From assembly GCA_001465935.1 (NCBI GenBank), contig LNKV01000004.1:372001-436000 (forward strand): a DNA stretch of 64,000 nt, in the 5' to 3' direction. Shown here piece by piece: positions 24,916-36,422 of this stretch. The position numbers were made by a program, and so were the translations under genes. This stretch comes from Clarireedia homoeocarpa (taxonomy: Eukaryota; Ascomycota; Leotiomycetes; Helotiales; Rutstroemiaceae). How positions within the stretch are numbered: the stretch's first letter is position 1; each line of letters begins with the position of its first letter. A model generated the notes under the pieces. The model did no database searches. It was not told the origin of the DNA and worked only from the letters and a program-made list of their open reading frames with translations.

Positions 24916-26196
24916 CTACGACACCTGAACTGGAAGAGGAGGGGTGTCCACAAGAAGCACATCCATCAAGTGCTCCGCAACTCTGGTTCCAACCACCTCA
25001 GCATTCTCAATTGCATGACGAATTTCTTTGTCCTCTTCATCGGTCAACTCAACAAACAATGCTCCGATGTTCTCTTCCAAATATTTGATCTTCTTGGTAC
25101 CAGGAATGGGGAAGATGAGGGGATCTTGCTTCATCATCCAAGCGAGAGTGACCTGACCAGAGGTAGCACCCTTCTTCTCTCCAATTTTCTGTAAAGTGTA
25201 GACAAGTTCCAAGTTCTTGTCGAAGTTCTCTTGTGTGGCGAAACGAGGAATGGTGCGTCGGAAATCACCCTCATCGAAGTCTTCCGGTCTCTTGTATTGA
25301 CCGGTCAAGATACCACGGCCCAGTGGTGAGTATGCAACGAGTGCAATGCCGAGCTCGCGGCAGCAGTTGAGAAGTCCAATATCTGGTTTCTCAACGTCCA
25401 TGGAGAATGGACTGTATTCGATTTGATAGGCGTGGATTGGGTGGACCTTGACGGCACGTTGAAGAGTGTCGACACCACACTCGCTGAGACCTAGGTACCG
25501 GACCTTACCAGCACTGAATAGGTTAGAACTGACCAAGTAGAAAGGGAAGGGATGTGGCATACTCAACAAACTCCTTCATAACCGTAACAATTGTCTCAAC
25601 GGGAATAGTTCCGGTGAATCGATGACTGAACACTATCATTAGTTCTCAGTTCCTTAATGCCATTCGCTATCCACTCACCAGTAAAGTAAATCTATGTAAT
25701 CAGTCTGGAGCTTTTCAAAGCTCTCCTTAACAGATTGACGAATGTATTCTGCATCATTGCGAATCTCACGACCTCCCTCGGGAGTCACGTGGTTACCAAA
25801 CTTTGTGGTCAAGAAGATCTGTCCAACCATAAGCGAATGCACTGTCATTAGGCTTGTGCTACCGGATCGGGAGAATTTCTCACCTCGCTACGCTTGCCAG
25901 TTCTCTTGAACCATTTACCCAGCAGAACCTCGCTGTCACCATACATCTGAGCTGAGTCCCAATGCGTGCAGCCGAGTTCATAAGCACGGTCAAGGAATTC
26001 GAATCGCTCCTCATCTGTACCGGGAGTTCCGTAGAAGGCTGGAGTGCATACATCAGTTTTCGCAATTCTAACGTCGTGTAAGGTTGATATGATGATAGTG
26101 AGGTGACTTACTGCTGAGACCCATCAAACCCAGACCAAGGGCGGGGATCTGAGGACCATTACGGCCCAGTGCGCGAGTAGGAAGCTTAGCAGGCAT
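24916..26196 (-). CDS. Aldo/keto reductase
   Basis: NADPH-dependent reduction of aldehydes or ketones, probably cytosolic. Five exons: 26112-26196, 25884-26038, 25679-25818, 25563-25625 and 24916-25513; 346 residues, the normal family length. The catalytic tetrad is complete: Asp and Tyr in THWDSAQMYGDSE, Lys in IFLTTKFG, His in LLYCHRFTG. The last of these is created by joining exons 3 and 4. Other family marks are ALGLGLMG at the N-terminus, VRYLGLSECG, AYQIEYSPFS, VAYSPLGRGILTG, and the cofactor end FPIPGTKKIKYLEEN. It resembles the fungal/bacterial YakC-type (AKR13-like) enzymes. Its position between the two A-T-R genes and the 2.1-kb divergent promoter shared with ATR-2 make an aldehyde released by an A-T-R enzyme a natural substrate, but that is inference. 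Confidence 0.92.
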
Positions 26197-26688
26197 ATTG
26201 AATGAATGTAGCTGACTGAAGGGAATCCGATGTTGGAATTCTATTCACGACTTTGGATAGTTGTTTCGAGGACTGGTGGCGATCTGCTTCGAAGAAAAAT
26301 GTTTGAAGAGAAAGAAAAAAAAGAGATCGAAATTCCGTTGATTCCAGCAGCGAGCGGGGTATTATAGGCGTTGGGAAGCATGAGCCTCCGTAACTCCATC
26401 GTCGAAAGGGGGATTCGGCAGCCGGAGAAGCACAGTAACGTGTGACAGCATGTGGGGGAGACAATGAGATACCATACTGAATTGCTGGTTGATTGATCCA
26501 CGGAAGATTTTCAGGGACGTAGAGATCTGTGTGTAATGCTTACCTTGCACCTATTCACACTTCAAAACTCACGAAGCAGTGTTCACCCTCGCGTGGCATG
26601 TACTTTTGGTGGCTTTACATGTAGCCGAGACTTGTGAGAATACACGCCTCAAATGAGATGTGAGGTAGACAAAAAAACGGCTGTGCCT

Positions 26689-26730
26689 CAGGCATAGATC
26701 GTCACGGCGCAGGCATAGATCGTCACGGCG
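26689..26730 (+). repeat. 21-base perfect tandem duplication
   Basis: Two exact head-to-tail copies starting CAGGCATAGATCGTCACG, followed by a second small duplication of CTTCACGGCG. It lies about 500 bases upstream of the AKR start. Confidence 0.8.
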
Positions 26731-27276
26731 CTTCACGGCGCTTCATTCTTATATTTGGCTGCGCGATATATTGACTTGGTTTCATTTTCATTTTAAGACT
26801 CCTATTTTGGAATTAAATTGGCTAACATAATTGTAAAACACAGGCGCTATTCTACTTTGGGTAAGATCCACTGTAAGTGCTAAGGTTGAGTAGCTGAATA
26901 TTCTAGCTCCTTTCCCTTTTGAGAAATAAATTCCGTTTCTTCACTTCACTTGCGAAATTTCTAACGCATCGTACGTGGCGTGGAGTTAAGTTTTTACTGC
27001 AGTGAGTCCTTGCAGAAACGCCGCATCCCTTTTCCGTTCCATTGCATATCTGACTCCGGCAGACATCGGTTTCTCGAATATCAGATGAAATTCTTGAACG
27101 ATCTCCTCCCTCAGCACAATGACCGCATTGTCTATGATATCTCTGATTTCGTGCATAACCGCATGGCTGACAGTTTGCGTATGTGTGTCTATTTGCGTAG
27201 GTACAGAGCGTAAACTCCCAATGAGGTCATAAGAAGGGTCGTGCATAACTCCCGTACACCCATATCCCGGAATCAA

Positions 27277-27345
27277 CCAAAGTACTGTGAAATACCGTAG
27301 GGGTACTCCTCGCGGAGTACTCGATTCAAGCCACCAAAGTACTGT
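27277..27345. promoter_or_regulatory. Group of AGTAC motifs: direct repeat around an inverted repeat
   Basis: CCAAAGTACTGT occurs at 27277-27288 and again at 27334-27345. Between them, GTACTCC-TCGC-GGAGTAC forms a perfect 7-base inverted repeat at 27303-27320. The arrangement is about 0.95 kb upstream of ATR-2 and 1.1 kb upstream of the AKR. It may be a binding platform for a dimeric regulator. Confidence 0.35.
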
Positions 27346-28000
27346 TCCATCTCCGTTGCGGGAGACTGATTCCTTTGACCGACAGGGAAACTCCCATTCC
27401 AATGGCTCCGCGAGTCAATTTTGTTCTAGTTCCCGTAAGAGATTACTCGAAACGTTCTATCCAGGTTCTATCTGACGTCCTAATGTAGAGATAGGGCATT
27501 GCTACACTGAGGGTATCGGCAGACTATGTCGCAATGTCGCAATGTCGCAATGGAAGTGTACAGTCCTCACTCCTTTAGACCAACCACGATGTCCTCATTC
27601 GGTTGCCCTCGAACGATAGTGGGCACGAACCCCAGGGTTGCGGGTAACAATCTCTAGAATCTCGGTGCTTCAATAACCTTATCCGGCAACGCGATGACCA
27701 CGATAGTGTGGCGGACTGGCGGCATCGTACCCATGCCATACCGGCAATACCACCTGCTTGAGCAAGTTCCATTTGGAAAACTTCAACGTCGTACGTTCCA
27801 ATGAGACTCAATTGAGCATCAGTATCTCCTGACCCTTTGATAGTTCATGTTGGCCGCAAGTAGCCCGTGTATCAGAGTCTTGAATCACTCCGGTTGTCCG
27901 GGCTCAGCTCCTCACACTGACAGCTACGATGGAACCATCGATGATGGAAGTACAACGGCATGACAGCATCATTGTATGCAAAACCTCGACGACTCTTGGG

Positions 28001-28007
28001 TATATAA
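28001..28007 (+). promoter_or_regulatory. TATA box of ATR-2
   Basis: TATATAA lies 271 bases before the ATR-2 start codon and is followed by a long CT/CA-rich stretch typical of a fungal leader. Confidence 0.4.
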
Positions 28008-28277
28008 CAAGACGTTATTCCAGTCTCAAATGCTTCTTTCCTCATCAGCATCACTCAGCTCTTCATCATCAACAGCAATCTACAAAGGCATATCGCATCT
28101 TCGAGGTCATCTTTTGAGAGAATAACATCTTCAGTTCATCCATCCAGTTCATCCATCAACCATCAACAATCAACCTTCAATCTTCGAATCTTCGAATCTT
28201 CAACAAATCAACTTCAGATCCCACTATCACTATAATCACCACCACCCAACAACACAACTAACAACCTAATATCAAAA

Positions 28278-31200
28278 ATGTCTCAAGCATCTGCTCTCCG
28301 CTCTGACATCCCAGCTGTCTTCGCAGCTGAGAATGCCAATCCAGCACGCTTGGTACACTTGATTCCAGATGAACTCGCAAGATCGGTCCCTGACCACTCC
28401 CTCTTCGCTTACCCTAAGACCGATATGCCTGCAGATGGCTTCGTTGAAGTTTCTGCTAAGTGCTTTGCTAACGGTATCAACCGAGTTGCCTGGTACTTGG
28501 AGTCTACCCTTGGAAAGGCTCCAGAAGGCGCATTCCCAGCTATTGGATACATTGGACACAGCGATATCAGATATTTCTTGTTCATGTTCGGTGCCATCAA
28601 AGCAGGATACAAGGTAATTGCAGTCTTTTGGACATAGAAGTATTCGTCTTGCTAACTCATATTGTCTTAGATGCTGTACTTGTCACCAAGGAACAGTGTA
28701 GCTGGCCACCTCAACGTGCTCGAGAAGTCAGACTGCAACATCTTCCTATCGGCGAAGAATGCTCACGTTGAGCACATCACCAGCCAACGAAACATGCGCA
28801 CAGCCATTGTCCCTGAGCTTGAAGAGCTCCTCGACGATGCAGAGGTTGAAATGTACCCCTACAACAAATCTTGGGAAGAAGCTCGCACCGATCCATGTCT
28901 CGTCCTTCACACCACCGGCTCGACTGGTCTGCCAAAGCCAATCACCTGGAAGAACGAGATTCTCAGCACCTACGAAGCCTGGAGAACTATCCCCGCTGTT
29001 GATGGATACGTTCCAACCACCGAGATTTACCAACAATCCCGACGTGCTTACAACCAAATGCCCTTGTTCCACACCAGTGGTTTGAACATTGGTATCACCA
29101 TGTCGCTCCTTCTCGGTGTTACCACGGTTTACGGTTCGGCCAATGTTGTTCCACACGCCGCTTACGCCGACGAGGTCCACAAGCACTCTGGCGTCGATGC
29201 ATCGATCGGCCCGCCATCCTTCTACCAGGATCTCAGTCAAGACCCCAAGGCTCTCGAGCGCATCCACAACTTCCACTACATCCTTGTTTGCGGTGCAGCC
29301 ATCTCTCAAACTGCCGGTGACATTATCTCTAAGCACTGCCGAGTTATCTCCAACTTCGGTGCCACTGAGACTGCTTGTTTGCCACGTTTGGCTCCCTCAG
29401 TCGAGGATTGGGCTTACTTCTACTGGCACCCAACTCACTCCGGTATTGTCTTCCGCGAGTACATGGATGGCCTTCACGAGCTATTCATCGTCCGCAAGCC
29501 TGAGCTCGACCTTTACTACCAAGGTATCTTCAGCACTTTCCCTCACCTTGAGGAGTACTCTATGAACGATGTCTACCAGAGACACCCTGACCCAGCCAAG
29601 CCTTTCCTGTACAAATGGACGGGTCGTGCCGATGACGTGATCGTCCTCAGCAACGGTGAAAAGCTCGCTCCAGCTCTCATGGAAGCCAGTCTCATGAGCA
29701 GTCCCTTGGTCAAGGGTGCTATGGTTGTTGGCCGTGGAAAGTTCCAGCCCGCTGCACTTGTGGACTTGAAGGATGCACCACCCACGAACGCTCGTGATCG
29801 CCACGCTCTTATCAAGGAGATGGCCCCAGCAATCGCGCAAGCCAACAAGCATGCCCCTGCTCACGGCCAACTTGATCAATTCCACATCCTGTTCATTGAC
29901 CCGAGCCGTCCCATGCACTACCTTGGTCAAGGTAAGATCCAAAGACATCAGACATATCGCCTTTACGAGAAAGATATTGAAGAGGTCTATGCAGCTGCAG
30001 AGAACCTCGATGACGAAGAAGGTAACAATGTCTCAAAGGTTGACTTTGGTGATAAATCCAGCATCAAGAAATGGATCGGTGAGATGGTGACCGAGATTGC
30101 TGAGATCGAGAACATTGGTGAGGACGATGCATTCTTCGAGGCTGGCATGGATTCTCTCCATGTCATCAAGATCGTTCGAGAATTGAAGATCCAAGCCAAG
30201 ATTGGTGGTGGCAAGCACCTCACACCTGATTCGCTCTCTCCTACCGTGGTTTACTCCAACCCATCTTTGAATGAGCTCGCCGAATTCCTCTTCAAACAGG
30301 CAGACCTCGCCCCTGAGGACCCAGATAGCGCATACCAGAGTGCCGATCCAAATGAGAAGCAGGAGGATCCAAAGATGAAGTACATGGAATCCCTCTTGGA
30401 CAAATTCGTTCAGAGCCTCCCGGTCCAGACTGAAGCTCGTCCTACACCAGTCACTGAGGGTACTACCGTTCTCCTCACTGGTTCAACTGGTTCATTGGGC
30501 TCATATCTCCTCAACGAACTCTACAATGATTCCAATGTCAACCACATCATCTGTCTTGATCGTTCCTCCAACGGTGCCGAGAAGCAACGCGAGAGTGCTC
30601 CAATCCGAGGATTAAGTACCGTCGACTCCGAGCGCGTAACCTTCTTCAAGGCTGATCTCGGCGCCCATCAGCTCGGACTCAATGATGAAGACTATGCCAG
30701 ACTCGTCAACGAAGTCACTCATGTCATCCATTGCCAATGGCCTGTCAACTTCAACTGGACTATCCAGTCCTTCAAGCCATACATCGCTGGTGTTCGCAAC
30801 CTCGCCCAACTGGCCGCCGCTTCTGCCAACAACGCTTTCGTCCTATTCGTCTCCAGTATCGCCGCTGTTGGTGGATGGAAGGGAGCTGGACCAGTTCCTG
30901 AGGCTCCAATCCACGACTTGACTGCCGCTGCACCATTGGGCTACGGTCAATCCAAACTCATCTCTGAAATCATCCTCGACAAAGCTGCAGAGATCTCGGG
31001 TGTTCGCACTGCTGTCTGCCGTGTTGGTATCGTCGCAGGACCCGTTGAGACTCAATTGGGAATGTGGAACAAGCACGAATATATCCCTTCGGTAAGTTTC
31101 CAATCCTCACTTCATCTCCCATTTCATCTACTAACACGCTTCTCAGATCATCGTCTCCTCCGCTCATCTCGGCGTCTTCCCAGAGACTTTCCCATCCCGT

Positions 31201-31710
31201 GACCACATCGACTGGTTGCCCGTCGACAAGCTCTCCAAGGTCCTCGTCGAGATCCTCGGATCCGCATCCACACCATCAACTGAAGAGGGTCTCTCTGGCG
31301 ACCGTCGCTCCAAGACTTTCCACGTTGTCAACCCCAAAGCCTCCTCCTGGGAAGCCGATCTCGCCGCTGACATGATAGCCTCCTACCCAGCCGGCATGGT
31401 CAAGCCTGTCCCATTCGAGGCCTGGGTTGAGCGACTCCGACAGAGCTTGGAAGAAGCCGAGAAGAACGGCAATGTCGATGCGGAAGTCAACCCCGCTATT
31501 CGCCTTCTCGAATTCTACACCAAGGCCGCTGCTGGTGGTAATGCAGAGAAGAAGAACCGTACTCTCCCAACAGATATCTCCTCTGCTACTAGCAAGACTC
31601 TCGGCTCTCTTGGTCCTTTGAACCGTGCTTGGATGGAGAACTGGATGGTTCAGTGGGGTATCAAGACTCCAGTTGCTGCTCCTCAAAGCACCTTCTTAGC
31701 TTTGAACTGA
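28278..31710 (+). CDS. NRPS-like A-T-R carboxylic acid reductase (ATR-2)
   Basis: Same reaction class as ATR-1 but only distantly similar. Exons 28278-28613, 28671-31091 and 31147-31710; 1106 residues. Adenylation domain about 30-560: A3 motif LHTTGSTGLPKP near 191-202, the VCGAAISQTAGD region, VISNFGATETACLPR (A5), KWTGRADDVIVLSNGEK (A7/A8), and A10-like Lys in LGQGKIQRHQTYRLYEKD. Carrier Ser near 607 (FEAGMDSLHVIKIV). Reductase domain from about 712: NADPH motif VLLTGSTGSLGSYL, YxxxK in LGYGQSKLISE. The third exon restores HEYIPSIIVSSAHLG, confirming the splice. The ATG follows AAAATG context. Homologues include enzymes that reduce aryl or amino acids, and the substrate is not readable here. 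The gene is divergent from the AKR. Confidence 0.94.
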
Positions 31711-34356
31711 TTGATGATATTATCTTCATCTTCATGACATTACGATACAACACTTTTAATGTTTGCCTTTATTTGTTGGTTCATTAGCCGGTTGCTTTGA
31801 GGGTTTTGGTTCGGGATATAGAGCGAAGGAGTTAGGGATAGACAAAGATAGACTGGGATTGTTTTCTTCTTTTTCTTCTTATATAAATAGCATCGTTTTA
31901 ATGTAACGACAAGATAAAAATTACTTTAGATTTGGATTTGCACATACAGAGATACAGTACAGTAGTATCAATGAAAAATTTTCAGTTACGACGTTGACAT
32001 AATCGCGGCCTTATTTGAAAGGTGTTTGTTCTTTTTTGGATAAACTGTGGCTTTAACTGTGGCTTTAACTGTGGCTTTAGTTGTGGCTTAAATTGTGGCT
32101 GAAAATTCTGTGGCTTAAGAATTTGTGGCACTTTAACCTTGCGCGGCTCTTCTCTTGTTGCGAGGGATAGTCATGGATGCCGCTGCACAATTACTTGCAT
32201 AAACTAATCATCACGGGAAGCCGCATAATTACTACCACGACGTCGTAAACTATAAAAAATCTTATATTTTCCTCATATTACAATTTCTTAAGTGCTATCG
32301 CACATGCTATTTCGTAGTCTGTCTGCCCTAAGTCGTCAGCCGTTTCAAAAGTAGTCATTCTGTTGCTGCTTGTCTGCCTAAGCCTCTATCGTGTACAGTT
32401 CGTCGTCGCTCAAACTGTTGGTCCGTTATTGCCTCACATCCACTTCCTCGCCCGACTGGGCATAGCGCTTCATGCAAGCACCGTATATACCCCCTGCCCA
32501 TCTGCCCCCCGCGGGGTAAGCATGGCCCCAGCGTTTCGACTAAGCAGCTTATCCTGGGCTCAGATCCTTCTAGATCGCTGACAACACCATTGTCGATGCA
32601 TCCCCTGCGTCTCTATACGGTAGTTGCATGAGATGGGATTCGGGAATTACCATTCGCTTATTTTGGTACGTACTACGTTGTTGGCGCACACGAGGTGTGT
32701 GTTTAGAGGGGTTGGTGGCGCTTTAAGCGTATATAAGGTTTCGGGATTATGCATCCATGTGGTATATATGAACTGTTGGCCTTTTAGGAGGCTGAGGTAC
32801 CCTGGACGCTAAGAATTGGCATTTGCAGTTTTAAGACATCAAAAAGGCGCCTTGGTTACGTAGACCTTGCTGTCGACTTCATGTCTTGGATAGCCAGTGA
32901 GAACCCCCATTTATGAGTTTTAACCTTGGCCAAAGAGCTTCGGAAGACTCGGTAGCCTTCAGATTACAGTACGATACGATACGATAGCAGTGCATTTATG
33001 AGAATAACTTATCTAAAATTATTACATTCTCATAGAAATGGTCATATTCGCGTGACTACACCTCCACCATCCAGCGTAGCATCGTGTATGTAGCGCGCGT
33101 ATACCTCGGTGATCACGATCATGTAACCGTGACAAGACCCTGCATGTATCCGAAGTAAGCCAGGTTTAGGCAGCTCACTTGCCCAGCGCAAAGATTTCTA
33201 ATCCAACCTTAGGCTGAACGTCTATCTCATTTGATGAGGAACCACAGATAACATTTGGCTGAATAATAGAGGCTTTTCTGTGAGATATAGAAGTTCAGCA
33301 GTAAGTATGATCGAGAGAAATTGCTTGGCTCCTATGAAAATGGCGGACGCACGAGAATTGAGAAGGGCTGACGACGCACTTATTGGCAGTCGGCGGCACA
33401 TTGTGCTACAGGAGGAACACGAAAATCACCTGAGGAGAGAAGCATGATTCATCGTTCTATGTGTTACGGTAACAGAATTCAAATGAAACGTGGGATATCG
33501 AGGTAGTTCGTCTCGAGATAATCATTCACTGTCGAGGCAATTTTAGGAGAGTTTCCAGAATACAAGGTCGTACTGGCGGTTTGTACCGTTGTTCAACTCA
33601 TGCTTGGTGGTACTGATACTCTGGACTTCGTAAAAAAACCAATCATTGTTCATGATGTAAAGATAAAGAACGATAATACTGTAGCATGACGGCTGAAGTA
33701 CAGGCATAGAACTGCAAGGACATTCGAAAGGTGTGGGAGGTTGAGATGCGTCGAAGTAGATCATAGGGAGTCGCATGTGGTCGTTGATTCGTTCCTGCCG
33801 CTAACCCTGATTGTTCGTTAAATTAGATGAGCAGTAATAAAAAAACACATGTTTTGTAGCGAAATATGCATGTCTGAATACCGATACCGGCAGCAGATGA
33901 AGGCCCAATCTCAGGAAAACATGTACAGTCACGCTGGAATCACAACATGTTTGCTTCAATCAACTCTAAATTTCATCTCCTAGCTAACTATATAGCACTT
34001 AAAATTCTATAAAGAACCATGAGTAGCGCTTTGTCAAAGTGAAAAAAATAAAAACATCTGTTTTGCAAAGAAATAATATAACAGAGGGTTCTTTGCTGTC
34101 ATTGTCATTGTCACGGCAGGGGCGTTCCACCAATTATCCCTGCACAAAAAGGGGCTTGCGCACCAAGACTACACCTTCCTGCGCAAAATTTCCTACTATG
34201 ACATGACTGCATAAAAATAAGATTCGGAAGGTCGAAGAATGGCATACCGATGCTGGCAGCCGGAGGATTGTCTGTGTCTCTCAGATGAGGGGCGAGGTTA
34301 TGGATTGAATGTTGGGTGAATGAGCTCGGCTGAAGAAATATTTCCAGCTAGATAGC
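31711..34356. other. 2.6-kb intergenic region between convergent ATR-2 and GMC genes
   Basis: Convergent 3' flanks with no supported gene. It starts with a 12-base tandem repeat at 32043-32102. A small GATAC repeat is at about 32970-32985. The stretch 32320-32600 is more GC-rich, with a 72-codon frame that I do not trust. Confidence 0.5.
32043..32102 (+). repeat. 12-base tandem repeat AACTGTGGCTTT, five copies
   Basis: Three exact copies of AACTGTGGCTTT, then two degenerate copies. Further TGTGGCTT words continue to about 32130. Begins 333 bases past the ATR-2 stop. Confidence 0.85.
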
Positions 34357-36311
34357 TTAACAGTTTCCGGAGATATCACATGCGATCTTCTCGGAGAAGG
34401 CATCTAATCATACATTAGCAACTGATTCATATCGAAGCGAAAATATTAACGTGGGAGACAAAACTTACAGATAGTAGACATGGGATGTCCAGGAGGGAGG
34501 AAAGGGAAGGCAGAAGCGTCAACAACACGAAGACCGGAAACACCATAGACACGGGCTTGAGTGTCAACAACAGCCAAGGTATCGTTAGCTTTACCCATAG
34601 CATTGGTAGAGGTTGCGTGCCAGATAGTGTTGAAGCTCTCACGGAGGAAAGCCTCGATATCAGCATCACTGGTAACGTTTTTTCCTGGGTAGTATTCATC
34701 GCCGATAACGAATTCTTGCATAGCATCGGTAGCAAAGAATTGACGAATACGCTTAATAGCTGCAACCATGATATCGACATCCGATTGTTCAGTCAAATAG
34801 TTAGGGTTGATAAGTGGTGCAACGCTGGTATCCTTGGAGACAATCTTAAGAGTTCCTCGGGAACGGGGTGCGACCAATGCAATGGACATAGTAGCATAGT
34901 TGTATCCGTCATTAGGGTCGTAACCTTCGACTTCTTGGGCACCCAAGTACAAAGGAATCGCAATGTATTCAACCTCAGGCCAATCAGCAGGGTAAGCAGC
35001 CAAAGCAGCCTGGGTCTCGTTGCTCCACCCGCTTCGGAAAGAAGCCGGGATCTTTTCGAATCCTAAAACATCGGTATTGGGGCTAGTGTACATACCCGAA
35101 GCTGGAGTTTGGGCATACAGTTCGGCTTGGCTGGCGGCGAATGCTGGGTCATTAAGAAGAGAGAGAGTAGGAGCATTGACTCGGTATCCAATACCAGTAA
35201 AGAGATGATCTTGCATGCCTTTGCCAACACCTTGGCGATCGGCAACGACTGGGATACCCAAGGGGGTTAACTCATCTGCAGGACCGACACCGGATGCCAT
35301 AAGAAGTTGTGGGGAGCCGAAGACACCAGCACTAACGATGACTTCTTTGTTTGCAGTTAAGGTAAATGGCACTCCATAAGTTTCAACAAGAACACCGGTG
35401 GCCTTCTTGCTCTCATCAAAGAGAATTTGTTTAGCCAAAGTAAGGGTATACACCTTAAATGCGGGGTCGTCCAGACCAGCGCGGAGGAAAGAGGTCTCGG
35501 AAGATTCACGAGTCATCTTCTCAGCATCCAAGGTGAAGGTAACATAGGATTGACCGTGAAGTTCTCCGCTCAAGAAACCTGGGATGATATCAAGGCCAAT
35601 TTGCTTTAGACCTTCAGTTGCCCAGCTACCAAATGCTTGGGCGTAGTGAGACCATGTAACTGAGAGAGGCCCAGTGGCAACCTCATTTGCAGCAAACTCG
35701 GCACTGAAAGAAGGAGTAGAGTTGGCGAATCTGAGCTCCATGTTAGGCGCAGTGAAATTGACACTCTTCTTGTAGAATGGAAGAATGTTGCTGAATGAAT
35801 AGCTGTCGTCGCCGACTTGGTCAGCCCATTGTTGCTGGGCTCCTTCGGTACTACGTTGGTAGACCATGAAGTTTCTGGCTGTACAACCACCCAAAGTCTT
35901 TCCACGAGCATAGTGAAGAGAAGTATTATATGCTCCAACTTGAGGAACTGTTTGGAAGCCCCAATCAATCTGAGGTTGCCAATCGGTAGATTTTTTACCA
36001 GCAAATATACCATCAGTAGCAGGAACCTGGGAGATATTGCCGTTGCTGATCTCATAGAAGGTACCAGCTTCAACAACTGCGACAGTACCAGCTTGTTGTT
36101 CGGCCAATCTCATAGCGACAGTAAGACCAGCGTTACCACCACCAACGACAACGTAGTCGTAGGTAGCATTGCGTCCAGGAACACCGAAAGAGGAACCCAA
36201 GAGAGCTCTAGCCTTAAGATGAGCAGCGGGATTGATGGGACCAGCTTGAACTTGAGAGAAGAGAGATGCAACTAAGGCAGCCTTAAGGCCGGAGGATTTG
36301 AAGTCCTTCAT
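34357..36311 (-). CDS. Secreted GMC-family oxidoreductase
   Basis: FAD enzyme oxidising an alcohol or closing a ring. Exons 34469-36311 and 34357-34403; 629 residues. Residues 1-23 form a signal peptide (ending SLFSQVQA). FAD motif YDYVVVGGGNAGLTVAMRLAE at about 51-71 ends with the FAD-binding Glu in VAVVEAG. GMC signature 1 is ARGKTLGGCTARNFMVYQRS, signature 2 NKEVIVSAGVFGSPQLLMASG. Active-site His pair: IWHATSTNAMG and, just before the last intron, PPGHPMST. The short second exon gives IYAFSEKIACDISGNC, which completes the family C-terminus and confirms the intron. Several N-glycosylation sites (NAT, NIS, NTS, NFT, NET, NVT, NDT) fit secretion. The second His (GHP) resembles biosynthetic GMC enzymes such as versicolorin B synthase and the patulin enzyme PatE. 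That resemblance is from memory and suggests, without proving, a biosynthetic role. Confidence 0.92.
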
Positions 36312-36372
36312 AGTGAAGAAAGACCAAAGAGAAGAGCTGTTGAGGAAGGATGAGGAATGCAGGAGAGATGGC

Positions 36373-36422
36373 CCTGCAGGAGGATGAGGATGAGGATGGG
36401 GATGAGGATGAGGATGAGGACG
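36373..36422. repeat. GGATGA hexamer tandem repeat
   Basis: A GAGGAT/GGGGAT hexamer repeats about eight times, 60-110 bases upstream of the GMC start codon, in its probable leader (pyrimidine-rich on the coding strand). Confidence 0.7.

Larger units (their letters stand above)
26197..28277. promoter_or_regulatory. Divergent regulatory region between AKR and ATR-2
   Basis: The two start codons are 2.1 kb apart in opposite directions. Contents: a 21-base perfect tandem duplication (26689-26730), a group of AGTAC motifs (27277-27345), a TGTCGCAA triplet repeat (27527-27552), a TATATAA box (28001-28007), and a CT/CA-rich leader with ATCTTC and ATCAAC repeats to 28277. Minus-strand frames at about 27402-26986 and 27811-27575 read somewhat protein-like but match nothing I know and may be relics. 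Confidence 0.5.

Noticed and set aside
26986..27402. 138-codon minus-strand frame between AKR and ATR-2
   Set aside because: Looks partly protein-like (IRDIIDNAVIVLREEIVQEF) but matches no family I know and overlaps the repeated AGTAC motifs. Kept only as a possible relic.
28746..29336. 196-codon frame antisense to ATR-2
   Set aside because: Shadow of the well-supported ATR-2 coding sequence on the opposite strand.
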